Of a stretch of DNA of 64,000 nt, positions 44,586-56,659 are shown one piece after another. The DNA comes from Tenrec ecaudatus. Its lineage: Eukaryota > Chordata > Mammalia > Afrosoricida > Tenrecidae. The stretch covers positions 127,707,731 to 127,771,730 of the forward strand of contig NC_134535.1 in NCBI RefSeq assembly GCF_050624435.1, in the 5' to 3' direction. Under the pieces are notes generated by a model. That model saw only the letters and a program-made list of their open reading frames with translations, ran no database searches and was not told the DNA's origin. The stretch's first letter is position 1. Each line of letters opens with the position of its first letter. The translations under genes were made by a program, and so were the position numbers.

Positions 44586-45794
44586 CATTTCAAGAGGAAG
44601 AAGCTAGCAGGGGACCACGCCTGTGAATACACAGCTAGGCAGTGCATTGTGCTGAAGAAAATCCTGCCAGTCCAAGTTTGTGGATGAGGGAGTACAAGAT
44701 CTATCCAGCAGTGACCTCAATTGCGTGCCACTTCATCAGTCGATCCTTTGTCAGTTATCTTCTTCCAACCTCTGCGGAGATGCCCTGCTTCCTGTCCATA
44801 CCTGTATGGTGAGCTTCACGGAATCATTACATTGTAAGTTCACCTCCAGGTGGAGATATTTGCTTCCTTGAGGACAGGGGCTGTGCCTTTTTCCATATCA
44901 ACTCTGAGTCCCTAACCCAAGACCTGTAAGTCATTGCTGAATTAAAGTCATGCTTTGATGTATTTCTTTAGGAAAATTTTAGGAAGTAGAGTCTACTCAA
45001 GGAAAAATCAAACAAACAACTCCAGATTTGGATACTTCTAAAGACAGAGAAGTGTGTTGATGTCTTCTGACAGGTGTGCCACTACGCAGGGCTGTGTGTG
45101 AAAGAATCTCTTCTGATGAGGCCCTTAGAGGCTTACAATTGGGTCTTGTTCCACTGTGCAGTGGGAGTGGCAAGCTGAAAATCACTTTCTCTTCCCCTCT
45201 GGTCTGGGCTGCCAGCGTTACAGAGCACCTGTCCTACTGGAGGAATGAGCTCTGTGGTCCCAGGGGACCCCGCCACCTTTCTCAGACCCCTGGGGGACAT
45301 TTTCCATGCTGCCAAGGATCCGATGCTGGTGGGAATTTGGCTTCTCACCTTTGGGAAGAGCTGGTTTCCCTAGATATATGTCCATGCAGTGCCTAGAGAG
45401 AGAAAAGGGGGATTTTGAGTCCCACAGGCTACAGTGCTGAGAGGCACAGACCTGGTGAGTTATATTTTTCCATCTGTTTAGTCGTCTTGCTTATGCCCAG
45501 ACACCCGGCCTCTGATAGTCTTTAATTTCTGAACTCTTTGCCCAGAGAGCCTTCATTTGCTCCCCAACAGCCAGGAGTGGCCCTGGCCACCAGGAGGTGG
45601 TCAAGGCCCTTAGAGAGGCCCCTGACTAGAAGCCTGAATACTACCTTCTTTAAAACAGGATTGGAAGCATCAGTCTACCTGGAGGCACCGTGAAAGAAAG
45701 GCCTGGCAGATACTTTTGACACCCCTGGAGCTGCCCTTGAGTTGGAGTGTACTTTCTTAACTTTGTTTAGCTCCTCAGTGAGGCTCTGGTCTAA
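43851..45794. other. Unassigned intronic sequence with a (TG)n tract
   Basis: Apart from the (TG)n repeat at 44547-44584, no repeat family or exon was recognised. Confidence 0.45.
44547..44584 (+). repeat. (TG)n microsatellite
   Basis: 19 perfect TG units. Confidence 0.98.
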
Positions 45795-45977
45795 AGGGCT
45801 TCATTTCCAACTCATAGTGACTCTACAGGACCAGGTGCAATTGCCCCTGTGGGTTTCTGTAACTCTTAACAGGAGTAGAAAGTCCCGTCTTTTCTCCACA
45901 GAGCAGCTGGTGGTTTCAAATCACTGACCTTTCGGTTAGCAGCCCAATGTATATTCCACTGTGGCTGCAGGACTCCT
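45795..45977 (-). mobile_element. AfroSINE copy
   Basis: + strand order TTCCAACTCATAGTGACTCTACAGGACC, GCAATTGCCCCTGTGGGTTTC, AGAGCAGCTGGTGGTTTC-AAATCACTGACC, TTTCGGTTAGCAGCCCAATG. Near full length. Confidence 0.87.
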
Positions 45978-47629
45978 CGTGCAGAGAAGAGGAAGCCTCA
46001 TCTTAATTCCTAAGAAAGACATAGTCTGGGGTGGAAATAAACACTCACAAATGGCTCTAGGACCGCCACCGCCACCCCCCAAAGTGGCACCGTTCCGATT
46101 CCTCTCACGTCTCTTGCTTGAGCTACCCGGCTCCATGTGTCGCACACACATTTAGCAAATCTCTCTTTGCTCAACTGCTCCCCATGTAAACTCTTTGAAG
46201 GCAAGGATCCCAAAGCGCTGATCTCTACATTTCTAGGGTGAGCAGCGTGTGTTGGCCCCTCACGCTGGAGCTAACACCCTGGATCAGAATCTTTGGGTAA
46301 CCCTCAAAAGCTTCCTTTGCTTCCCATGAGCACCTTGCACTTGTATTTTTAGAAGGAAGAGATTGAGCAGTACCTACTCCAGGGGTCAATGGGGTGCCAG
46401 GAGATAAGGTTGGTAAAGAACTTAGAGCCGAGCTTGGTGCCTTGCCAGTGCTCAGAAAAAGTTACTTCCTCGGCTTCTTCCTCAAGTCTCTCCATCCTTC
46501 CTCCCCTGCCCGTTTGTTTCAGAGCCTCTCGCGGTGTCTGGCGCAGAGAAGGTTCTCAAGAAAAATATGGGAGTTGAGTGTAGAGAGGCAAACACAGACT
46601 TGTGATTGCCAGGTGTTATGGTGAAGGAAGACTGGGGAGCTATTGCTTAACACAAAAAGAAAAAGACCACTCATGGAGAGTCAGTCTTCATGCTTGCAGG
46701 TGTTGGTACCCATGCTTTCTAGTATAGGTGGCTGTAGATTTCTAATATACAAGTGTTTCACAATCTGCTTCCCCACTTAATTCCGAATACCTTCTCCTAT
46801 CAGCAACTATCCTTGGCTTTTTCTTCAACGACTGCCTCATGTTCCATTTGTCTCGTTGCACGTTTAACCGATAGTTGATGGAAAGGGTAGTCACCATTTT
46901 TTCACTCGATTAAAAACAAAAACAAACAAAACAACAACAGTTAGCGGAATGACTAAGAAACATGACGGGGGAGAGAAAACAAGCTGTGACCTAGTGCTGC
47001 GGCTGTCCAGGCCTTCTGGGGACAGTCATTCCTCATCTGCTTGGACACTGTGGTTCTTTGGAGGACGGCATGCAGGGGTCCAGCTCACCACCGTGGAACT
47101 GGTGAATTCTCAGGGGCGCTCTCAGGCCCCTTTGGGAGTGATATGCTTAAATCATACATTTTTAGTGAGATCCCTGTGGTGTCAGGTAGGGTTCCGTCAT
47201 TAAATGATTTAAAATCAGAAGATTTAACTTTCACTCTCCCACATTCGGTGAATGTGTCACTACATCGCATCGGTGTTTGGGGCTAGTAAATGGTAGATCC
47301 TTTTCCTCTAGGGATTTCATATTTGGCTCTGCTCTCAATCTTTCCTGGGAGGGTCTGATGGTAGGCCCTGTAGGCAGTTCTGATTATTCCTTATGATGGA
47401 TATGGGCAGTGGAAAGGCAGAGGAGGAGAATGTTTTGACTTTGGGTAGCGTTCGCCTTGATGGACTGAAGTTCCATCTCTTGGGTACACACGAATTTGGG
47501 ATCAGGGTCTGTAATCCAGATAAAGGCAGGGCTCTCTAAGTGTGTTAGTCATGAACAGCCCTCGGCTCATCTCCACTGTGGTTCATTAAAGAGTACCTGG
47601 GTTGAGAGTTGTTCCAGAGAACTCAGGGC
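45978..47629. other. Unassigned intronic sequence
   Basis: No exon, RNA gene or named repeat was recognised. The open frames are short and unsupported. Confidence 0.45.
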
Positions 47630-47745
47630 AAGCCAGCGGTGTGCTAAGAGTTTAAGAGTTTGGACTCTGGAATTAGATTGCCTGGACTCAGATCTTGGTA
47701 CTGCTTTTTACTAATAGCTTACTGATAATCTGAAAGAGTTGAAAA
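47630..47745 (+). mobile_element. MIR SINE 5' part
   Basis: MIR text TAAGAGTTTGGACTCTGGAATTAGATTGCCTGGACTCAG-ATCTTGGTACTG, matching the tRNA-like head and early core. Confidence 0.78.
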
Positions 47746-47761
47746 ATTACCAAATCTTTCT

Positions 47762-48520
47762 TATTGGTTTGGCCCCATAGTGACCCTATGAAACACCGCC
47801 CGGTCCTGCACCATCCCCGACATTGTTCCTATGCTTGACTCCATTGGTGCAGCCACTGTGTCAATCCATCTCGTTGAGGGCCCTCCTCTTTTTTGCTGCC
47901 CCTCTACTTTGTCAACCATGATGTCTTTCTCCAGGGATTGATCTCTTCTATCCCAAGTATGGAAGACAAAGTCTCACCCTCTTGCCTCTAAGGGCATGCT
48001 GGCCATGCTTCCTCCAAGACAGATCAATTTGTCCTATTAGCAGTCCATGGGTCTTTTCAACATTCTTTTTCAGCAGCACAATTCAAATGCATCGATTTTT
48101 CTTCGGTCTTCCTTATTCAGTGTCCAAATTTCACAGGCATCTGTGGCGATTGAAAATACCACAATTTGAGTCAGGAACATCTGAGCCCTCAAAGTGACAA
48201 CCTTGCGCTTCAAAGTGCTAAAGAGTCCTTGTACAGCAGATTTACCTAAAGCAACTTGTCTTTTGATCTCTTGACTGCTGCTTCCATGAGCATTGATTGT
48301 GAAACCAAGCAAGACAAAAGCCTGGACAGCATCAACCTTTTCTACCTTTTTACCATGACGTTACCTACTGGTCCAGTGGTGAGGATTTGGGTCTTTTTTA
48401 CATTGAGTTGTAATCCACATTGAAGGCTGCAGTCCTTGATCTTCATCAGCAAGTGCTTCAAGCCCTCCTCACTTTTCATCAAGCAAGGTTGTGTCATCTG
48501 ATAGCTTAGATTGTTAGTAA
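47762..48520 (-). mobile_element. RTE/BovB-like LINE, 3' portion (split by an LTR-like element)
   Basis: On the reverse strand it encodes a degenerate ORF2 C-terminal part: the LSDDTTLLDEK palm-like block at about 48490-48510, then INAHGSSSQEIKRQ and IATDACEIWTLN near 48130-48300. The 3' end toward 47762 carries GGTCACTATGGGGCC (reverse complement of the + text). Stops break the frame. Confidence 0.82.
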
Positions 48521-49026
48521 GTGTGGTAGTTACATAATCTCATGTCAACTTGAGTATTAAGAGTGAAGGGGTGGGGTCTAGCCTGTCAATCAGGTCCACA
48601 GCCTGATGATGCTTCCTTGGGGGCATGGCCTTCTCATGAGGATTTTGGGAACTTCCTCTCTTTCACCTGGAGGTGGGCCACACTCTCTCTTCTTCACATC
48701 CCTGCTGTTGAGACACTCATAGAGTTTGAGGAGGAGCCATGTGGAGACCTGCTCCATGCTGAGATGCTCCAACTGGCATTGGATCCACAAGACTTTCCAC
48801 CCACTGGCCTGTGATCTCCCTGCATTTGGCATCATGGCATGGCTGCATGGGTCTGAAGAGGAATTTATGGACTAGTATCGACATATGAGGTAATATCGGA
48901 CTTGTGGACTTGATCTGGACTGGGCTGGGTGTTTTCTTAATATACGATGACTCTTTTATATAAAGCTCTTTCGAATACATATATGAATGTCCCTGGACTT
49001 GTTTCTCTAGTGAACCCGGCCTAACA
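48521..49026 (+). mobile_element. LTR-like element (about 500 bp) inserted in RTE
   Basis: It begins TGTGGTAGTTACATAATCTC with ATGTCAACTTGAG and ends TTTCTCTAGTGAACCCGGCCTAACA. A TATATAAAG box lies near 48957. The same sequence recurs in reverse at 54032-54545. The TG...CA ends, size, TATA-like box and CTCTAG end resemble solo LTRs of the ERV-L/MLT2 kind; that family name is an inference. No gag, pol or env is present, and a clean target duplication was not found. Confidence 0.7.
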
Positions 49027-49490
49027 AAATAAACCTTCCTCTAATCCCGATGCCATATTCTTCTTCATATAATACAGCTTCTCTGATGATTTGCTCAGCA
49101 TATAGATTGAAAATATGTGAGAGGAGGGTACAAACACCTCTCCTGATTTTAAACCATACCATCTCCCCTTGGTCTTTTCCTACAACTGCCTCTTGATTCA
49201 TGTGCACGTTCCTCGTGAGCACAAGGAAGTGTTCTGGAGTTCCTGTTCTCAAGGGTGTCCATAGTTTGTGATGATCCACACAGTCAAATGCCTGACACAG
49301 CCAATCAAACACAGCAAACACCTTTCTGGTTTTCTCTGTTATGATCCAAGCTCCGTCTACATCAGCAATGAGAGCCTTTGTTTCATGTCCCCTTCTGAAA
49401 TGATGGCGAGTTGACTAGGTCTTTTTGGTACAGTGACTGTATTCTTTTCATCTTATTTTGATGCATCTTGGATCAAAACCTTTCTTAGGT
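49027..49490 (-). mobile_element. RTE/BovB-like LINE, 5' portion (RT region)
   Basis: The reverse strand reads FDWLCQAFDCVDHHKLWTPL, NVHMNQEAVV, WFKIRRGVCTLLSHIFNLYAE and GIGIRGRF. These are the RT fingers and palm blocks of RTE elements in order. Its frame continues with TNNLSY and DDT on the other side of the LTR-like insertion, showing that both halves are one copy. Confidence 0.85.
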
Positions 49491-49610
49491 TCTTCTCACC
49501 CTTTTTTAAAATTTATTTTAAAAAATCAATCTATAAAGTGAGAGGAATGAGAGTGTCCACCCGGTGGGTTTGCAAATGCATTGAATAAGATAGTGCATTA
49601 AGAGTCCTCA

Positions 49611-49667
49611 TGGATTGTGATAAGAGTTGTATGAGTCCCTAATAAAATGTTAAAAAAATAAAATAAA
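49611..49667 (+). mobile_element. Minimal L1-tail insertion (57 bp) with target duplication
   Basis: It contains only the last L1 bases, TGGATTGTGATAAGAGTTGTATGAGTCCCTAATAAAATG, plus an A-rich tail. It is flanked by agtcctca at 49603-49610 and 49668-49675. This is extreme 5' truncation. Confidence 0.82.
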
Positions 49668-49675
49668 AGTCCTCA

Positions 49676-50989
49676 GTGCAATGCCAAACACATGATGGGT
49701 TCCTGGTTGTTATCACCATCTGCCTTCATTCTTCGATCCACCTCCCTCTGCCCAGCCTTGGTTGTTAGCTACTAAGCAAGAACCTAGCCTGGTCCATGTC
49801 TTTGGTGCCTTTTCCATTCAGAAACTCTCATTTTGCAAAACCTTGAGACCAGTTCATCCAACCCGAAGTCTTGGTGAAAGCTCTGACACCTTGTAAAGCC
49901 TCACTCCTTCCTAATAACGTTCTGCATGAGCCAGAGGCCACCCCGAATGTTCATACTTCCGGACCCCAGGGGTGGGGAAGGGGTGGTGGCTGCCACTGGC
50001 TTTGTGAGCTTCCAGGCAGCCAACTGGAAAAGTCAGCCCCGCCAAAGGAAATTTTGTCTGGCTTTCATGGAGCAGGGATATTAATCTGACCCAAGGCCAG
50101 AGCAGGCTGGACCAGAGGGAGATGAAATATTAGAGCAAGAATGTAGTGCTTTTGAGTACTGGTGGGATCAGGCAAAGGATGACTGCGGCAAATCGGAACC
50201 ATATTTTTGAACATGGTTCTGATGGTGGTGGGTGGGAAGGTGATGTTAGTGCCTGGGGGTTCTAGCTACTCTCCCGGGGCTTAGTTGGCCCCTTTTCACA
50301 ATGCTAGGAGAAGAGAGTGGGTTCGTGGGTTAATCTGCTGGCTTCTTTTCATTTCTATTCAGTTGGTTTTCTGTCTGAATGACCTTGCACTATCTGTAGG
50401 CTTGGCATGTTGTCTCATGTCCTGGACCCAAGTTGTTTCCTTCAAATGTACACTTGGAGGCCAGCCCCTTGGGCACCTTCACCTGGGTGCCTGAAAGAGT
50501 CTGAGGGTTCAAGTTGCTATGGCTGGCTTACCCTCTCTGGAATGGCGCATAAAGCCCACATTGTTTCGGGCCAGTACAAGAATGGCCTCTGGGTGCTACT
50601 GACCTGCCTTGCCATCAAGACCCCTTCCCATTGTGCAGTGAGTACACATCTTCTCTGAGATATTTGGTCCACCAGCCGGAAGGTGTAGCAGAGAGAGGGA
50701 ATGGTTGGCAGGGGGGGGGGCACCAGGTCTGGGTGTGACATTCCCATCAGTCTGTGCCTGAGGCAGGATGAGGATAACACTCCTGAAACTCAAGCTGCTC
50801 CTGTGCTTCGAAGGGATGCTAGTAATTTCATCCCCTTCTCTCATGAATTTTATAAGACCCCTGTGGCTACAGCTAGAATCATAACTCACATTGGGTGTTA
50901 TCTAGAATTGCCTGGTACCTTAGCTGGGAAGAAGCCCAGATTCAAAATGTTCTTCCCTTTATTTACTGTTAGAGGGCCTATATAGTGTT
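49676..50989. other. Unassigned intronic sequence
   Basis: No exon or named repeat was recognised. A poly-G run lies at 50711-50719. Confidence 0.45.
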
Positions 50990-51225
50990 CAATGTGCAGA
51001 CTCTGGAAGGTCGATTACCTGGTCTTCCTGGTGCTATTATTTATTGGCTGGGTGATCTTGGGTCACCCTTTCCCCTTCGTGTTTTTGGGACCTCAGCATT
51101 TCCATCTTTAAAATGGGGAGGGTATAACATGCCCACAAGACTGCTTCTGGGATTAAATTAGAGAATGCGCAAGAAGGGCTGACCCTGCCATGCAGCAATC
51201 ATTCAGTCAGTGTGAGCTGTTAAAA
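50990..51225 (+). mobile_element. MIR SINE, nearly complete
   Basis: MIR order is clear: CAGACTCTGGAAGGTCGATTACCTGG, TTATTGGCTGGGTGATCTTGGG, CATCTTTAAAATGGGGAGGG, GATTAAATTAGAGAATGCGCAAG. Confidence 0.8.
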
Positions 51226-54031
51226 TTATTCACCATTAATTATAAATACTTGATGCTATTTAAAGTAAATTAAAAGCAGAAAATGTCAGATCTAGAATTA
51301 GTCTATGAGATCAGTCACCTCATCCACAAACGGAGAACTCCGGGCCTAGGAAAGCACTGATTCTTGCCAAGACCGCAGTTCTAGGCAGTAGAGGAACTGG
51401 GGCTGGAAGGGAAGACGGGGTTTCCTGTGGGGCCTTCATGCTTGCCCTGCAGAACATCCAGCAACCCAGGGCCCTGCGCAGACCTCAAGCACGAACCTAC
51501 CCCACTTTGTTCCCCTGGATGGGTAAGTGACTGAGGGACAGTTGCTCGGGCTGCACATTAAACAGCCGGTGTCTTCAGGAAGGTATGCACACAATGGTTG
51601 TAAGTTCATGGGCAAGCCAGAGAGGGTGAGGGCATAGTTGGCTCAAGCTATGTAAGTCCGGTGCTGGCTCAGGAGACATCTTCAGCATTGGTTTCGCAGC
51701 AGTGAGACTTGGTGGACCTGCCTCTGAGGGTTGTGTGTCTCCTACCTTGGGTCGCCATAGGTTCTACTGGAGGTCGGGGTCTTCAGCCCCTCCGGACTCA
51801 GCATCCTAAATGGGGACTGTCAGGAAGCTGAGGAAGGAAAATTGGCACCTCCAAGCCACTAATGGGATCTTAGGCTGCCCCATGCTGTGAACCTCAGTGG
51901 GCTTTGGGCTTTCCCCCAGGAGTCTCCGCAGGGTCGTTCTTTTTGCTTTCCTATCTCCTCGTGGTCTCTTCATGTCGCCCTCTTCTTCAGATATCCCCCG
52001 TTAGCTCTTCTCCCTCCATCATATGTCGCTCAGAGGACCCCAGGGAGGTCCATGCAATACCCCTTGGCCCCAGTTGGATCAGGCTGTCTCTGCCTTTTTC
52101 TCTGGGGTCTTTGCTGCCGTGGCTTCACTCTGAGGCTGGGAAACAAAGACGGCTTTGTGTAGAAGTGTGGGCGACTGGGCAGTCTCTTTTTTACCCTGTC
52201 CCTTTGCTCTCCCTCGTGTTCTCTCAGACCACCCAGCTCCTCCCTCTCCCATCTTTGATGTCTGTTTCCTCCAAACCTGGGAAAAGAAGATGAGAGCCAG
52301 CATCGTTGTCCTTGGGCCGATAGTTCCTCTGATGTCTGACCAAGTCGTGAATGTCCTCTGTCCAGTCGGCAGGCTGGGATCCAGAGCTGTCCAGTTCCTC
52401 CAACTTTCTTGCCTGCGAGGAGGTGTGTAAATCCCAATCTTGCTCTCTGAAGGTGCCAGTAGGGTCTGTACATTTCAACGTCCCTTTCCCCAGGAGGAGG
52501 AAATGAGGGAGAAGCTTCTGGGGTCACTCCACATGTGGGCTTCCCATTTGTCTACTGGAACCCCAGTCCTAGTGTCCTGTGTCAATCCTCTCATAGACGC
52601 GTCTGGGCTCCGACGAGACTGGGAGCTGAGGAGAGGGAATGGACTGCGGGGGCCTGAGTTGACACGGGTCAAAGTTCATTAGTACCACCACCAACACATC
52701 TCAGAATAAGCCAAGAGATTTTTCTACCTGTGCCTTTTTCTTCTCAGTCTCAAGACCTTTGAATAATTAAAAAAAAAAAAAGTCCCTTTTGTGCTCAGCG
52801 ACCTTGTTTGTACCTCTCTCTCGATACTCTTGGTTGTTTCCATTTTAAACTCTCTTTTTCTGATTCTCCTAGCCACCGGCTCCCCCGTACCCCCAAACTC
52901 CCAACCGTAGCCTGCAAGAGTTAATCCAGCTCTCAACTCCAGCCAGGAAGTCTGTAGGATCAGCCCAGGATGGGCATTGCCGAAATGGCTAATTGATTCC
53001 CACAGCGTCAGTCTCCAGCCTGGAATGGAACGAGGAGACCCAACGTGTTCCAGACCCAGGGTTTAACAAAAGCACATGCTTCCAGCTGGACTCTAAGGCT
53101 GTGGATGTTTCTGATGTGATTGGCTAACCTGTCTAAGTGGTTTGAATGTCTCTTGTCAGAGCTGTTGGGGCTGGGGGTTCAGGGGTCCACGATCCTCTCG
53201 ACTTGTTATCTCAATCATTCCCCGACTCTGGTCTCCTATCTAGCCAAAACCTTCTACTTCTGTAGCACAGTGTCGACTACACATGTAAATCTCACAACAG
53301 TGAGTGTGCTGTACGGCCCCAGGAGAAGTTACAGGATTGCCCCTTCTGAATTTCCACCCCTTTGGCTTTGGGAAGGCTGTTGATTTTATTATTGATCATT
53401 GAGTTTGATCTGATGCATTTCACAGAGACTTGGCCCCCGCGGCTCTGTTGTTGGCTCCAGGGGCAGAGCTAGGCTGAGGCCGAGTTTTTCCATTACCCGC
53501 GCCAGAAGGCGAGGGGTGGTAGGGTAGACACACACTCACTCCTCCCGTCCTTCTGGAAAGTCTGATTGTGATGCATGCATCTGTGGGCTTCTTTAGAATA
53601 CTCATGGCATGTTTTGAAATGGCTCTTGACATTCTGCCAGAGACAAGGGGATAGATTGAATGACCTTTGGAAGACCTTTCTCAGTGGAACAGTGAAGATG
53701 TTTTTCTTTTTATTCGGTGGACTTCACATTTCATATATATATGTATGTATATACAGATATCTCCCTCTATCTCTATCTTTCTACCTATCTACAGATCTGT
53801 AGATATATATTACTAGAAAATTTAGCCTGGGAGGAATGCCCTGAGGTCACATTTCCCCATCTGTACGACTCTGAATAGGATCACAAAACTCAATCTATGA
53901 TGTGGAAAGTGGGTTCAAGTGGAGTAATAAATATAGAACTGCCTCATCTTTTAAATTCCTTGATTTCCTCTGTCTCTCCAGGCATCCTTTCCCGTGTTAC
54001 TTTCTGCCATCTACAATTGAAATGCCGGTTG
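51226..54031. other. Unassigned intronic sequence; possible old coding remnant at 52224-52527 (reverse)
   Basis: No named repeat was recognised in this 2.8-kb stretch. On the reverse strand at 52478-52224, an 84-codon frame includes ARKLEELDSS and DWTEDIHDLV, a hydrophilic, protein-like composition. I cannot match it to a family, and an overlapping frame runs on the same strand. TA/ATCT-rich low complexity lies at 53735-53810. Confidence 0.4.
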
Positions 54032-54545
54032 TGTTAGTCCGGGTTGACTAGAGAAACACATCCAGAGACACTTATATGTGTGTGTGAGAGAGGTTTATAT
54101 CAAAGACCAATTGTATATTGGAACACGTCCTAGCCCAATTCAGATCAAGTCCAGAAGTCTGATACTAGCCCATATATCCAATCCTAGTCCATAAATCTCT
54201 CTTCAGACCCACGCAGCACATGCAACAATGCCGAATACAGGGAGATCACAGATTGGTGGGTGAAAAGTCTTGTGGATCCAATGCCGATGGAAGCATCTCA
54301 GTGCAGGTATGGGTCTCCATGTGGCTCTTCTAGGTCTCTAAGTGTGTCAACAGCAGGAAAATGAAGCAGAGAAAAAGTGTGTGGCCCAACTCCAGGGAGA
54401 AAAAGAGGAAATTCCCAGAATCCTCATGAGAAGGCCACACCTACAAGGAGGCATCATCAGCCTGTGACCTGATGGACAGGCTAAGTATAAGCTCCACCCC
54501 TTTACTCTATCAGGTTGACATGGAATTACATCACTACCACACTGA
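54032..54545 (-). mobile_element. LTR-like element, second copy, reverse
   Basis: Reverse complement matches 48521-49026 along its length: TGTGGTAGTGATGTAATTCC, ATGTCAACCTGATAG, CATGAGGATTCTGGGAATTTCC, CATTGGATCCACAAGAC, GGCATTG-TGCATG and TTTCTCTAGTCAACCCGGACTAACACA. No internal genes. Confidence 0.78.
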
Positions 54546-54967
54546 TGGTCTCTGAGCTCTGTCTCTAGCTTCACTCTCTCCATTTCTCTTGGCCTTACTC
54601 TTCTTATATACTTTTTCAGGAGGTCAATTGTATCAGTAACTATGGTTTTAAGTTATTTTCTACCTGTATATGATGGATTTCAAGCACTTTCATTTTACCT
54701 GCACATATTTATTTTGCTCCAGGGTTTTAGATCATTTCTTGAACATAAATGCCTGGATATCCGAAGATATCTCAAACTCAAGATATTTATAAATGAGTTC
54801 AGCATCAGCGTTGCCAACCATGCACCTTCTTTATTCCCTGCCTTGCTCTTTGTTCTAAGTTTTCCCCTGGTGACCCAAGCCAATGCACTGGAAACCTCCA
54901 TAGGTCGCTCCCTCCCCTCACATCCAGTTAGTTGAACACCAAGGTACGTCAGTCTCATTTCTCACAT

Positions 54968-55115
54968 CTTGCTGTGGGTTAGGCATAAGGCTGCTAACCA
55001 CAAGGTCAGTGGTTCAAACCCACCAGTCACCCTGTGGGGAAAACATGAGGCTGTCTGCTCTCATAAAGATTAGTCAGAATTGATGCAGTGGTGGTGGGTT
55101 TGGTTTGGGTTTTGC
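54968..55115 (+). mobile_element. AfroSINE, forward, with G/T-rich tail
   Basis: Forward order: AAGGCTGCTAACCACAAGG, TCAGTGGTTCAAACCCACCAG (B box), GGGGAAAACATGAGGC, TAAAGATTAGTCAGAATTGATGCAG and the tail GTGGTGGGTTTGGTTTGGGTTTTG. Confidence 0.85.
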
Positions 55116-55229
55116 TATGTCCCCATCTTCACTGTCCCCATCTTCAGGACCCTCATTTCTGTACTTGGTTCCCATTCATGTCGGGCGATGTCTTGCCCTG
55201 GTTTCTGGATTTGCACTCTCCCAGCCATC

Positions 55230-55610
55230 TGTATGCTGGATCAGGGGAGTCTTTCTAAAATGCAAATCCAATCAAGTTATTTCCTGAGTTAAAATCTAAT
55301 GAATTCTAAACCTCTAATAAGATCAAGTTCATACTCCTTAATCATGTTCACCAGGTTCCCATGATTTGCTGCTTGCCTGCCTTTTAAACTTTATCTCCAG
55401 CAAGTCCCTACCCCCCACCCCCCGAGTTAATGCCAGACACACACACTGGGCTACAGTCTTGGCAAATCACTGACCAGCGGCTTCCTGCCTTCATCTGATA
55501 GGCTATTTCCTCCTTCAGTGTATCAGTGTCTATTCAAGTATTGCCTCCTTTCTGAAGCGCCCTTCATTCCTTAGGTTTCCTCCTCTTTACCCCAGCACGA
55601 TAGTTTGTTT
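55230..55610 (+). mobile_element. LINE-2 3' fragment
   Basis: L2 text in order: GAGTTAAAATCTAATGAATTC, ATCAAGTTCATACTCCTTAATC, GTTCCCATGATTTGCTGC, TTATCTCCAGCAAG, TCAAGTATTGCCTCCTTTCTG-AAGCGCCCTTC. Confidence 0.65.
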
Positions 55611-56369
55611 CTTATACAGTGAACTCACTCCTGGAGAGGGGCGGGTGGCGGGGACAAGATGCCTTTTGATCTCGGTAACCCTGGTGCCTCTCCCAGGATC
55701 TTGTACTTGGAGAGGGCTCAGTGAAAGTCTGTGGCTACCTAGCCCTCGAAGATGAATCCCCCTCTTTTGATCGGCGTTTGAGCTGCAGTTGGTTATTCCC
55801 TTCTATCTTACCACCTTAGAAAAGCCCCCAGGAAACGTGCAGACATCTGACACCAGCCTTGTTTCATGCGTGCAGAAGACCCGCCTGCAACTTCTTCTGC
55901 TTCATTTGTAGGGAAAATCGCTACTGCGGGCTCCCTCGGCTTCCCTTGGCTCCTTAGCCCCGCCGTTGGCGGGCCTTCCCTTCCTTTTGCCCCTGTCCCC
56001 CCACCTCAGGAGGAGGACACACAAGCAGCTTTATGTTCAGGCCATATTTTACATGGGGGAAGAGTGAAAACCCAGTTATGTGTCCACTGCCCTTCCATGC
56101 TTGCGGATGCCACCGCCGCCTCCCTCTGCATGAGTCCCAACGGTCAACTCCACTCTCTCTGTTTCATAACATGTCAAGGCGCGCCGACACAACGATGGGT
56201 GATCTGCTTCCAAAGGGCATGCGCTTCTGGCTCCGCTGCCCATAAAAAATCCACTTCTCAATGAAGCTACTGGGCAGGGCGTGCTCTCAGAAAACCCAGC
56301 CCCCATCCAGTCCGCTCCACTCCCCGTGTGTCCGAGAAGAGCTGTGCTCCATAGGGGGTTCTTCCGTTT

Positions 56370-56620
56370 TTTTAAAAAACCTTTTTATTGCACTTTAGGC
56401 CGAAGTTTACAGAACAAATGCGTTTTCCATTCAGCAGTTTATACCCATGTTGCTTTGTGACCTTGGTTGTAATCCCCTCAACATGTCCACCTCCTCCTCA
56501 CGCCCTCCCGGGGCTCCACGCTCCATCCATTTCTGCCTACTGGCTGGCCCCTGGGCTTTTATTTAGCTGCAAAGGCTGCCCTGGGATCTTGAATTATTCG
56601 TTTTACTGAGGAGGCCGTTC
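56370..56620 (-). mobile_element. Afrotherian L1 3' UTR fragment (second tail type)
   Basis: + strand begins TTTTTTTAAAAAACCTTTTTATTGCACTTTAGGCCG, then AGTTTACAGAACAAATGCG, ATTCAGCAGTTTATACCC and GTGACCTTGGTTG. This is a poly(A)-ended tail distinct from the common one here, and it resembles L1 3' ends I recall from other afrotherians. Confidence 0.6.
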
Positions 56621-56659
56621 CACTCTGGAGCTATTATTCCTTGTCTCGGACTGCCCAGA

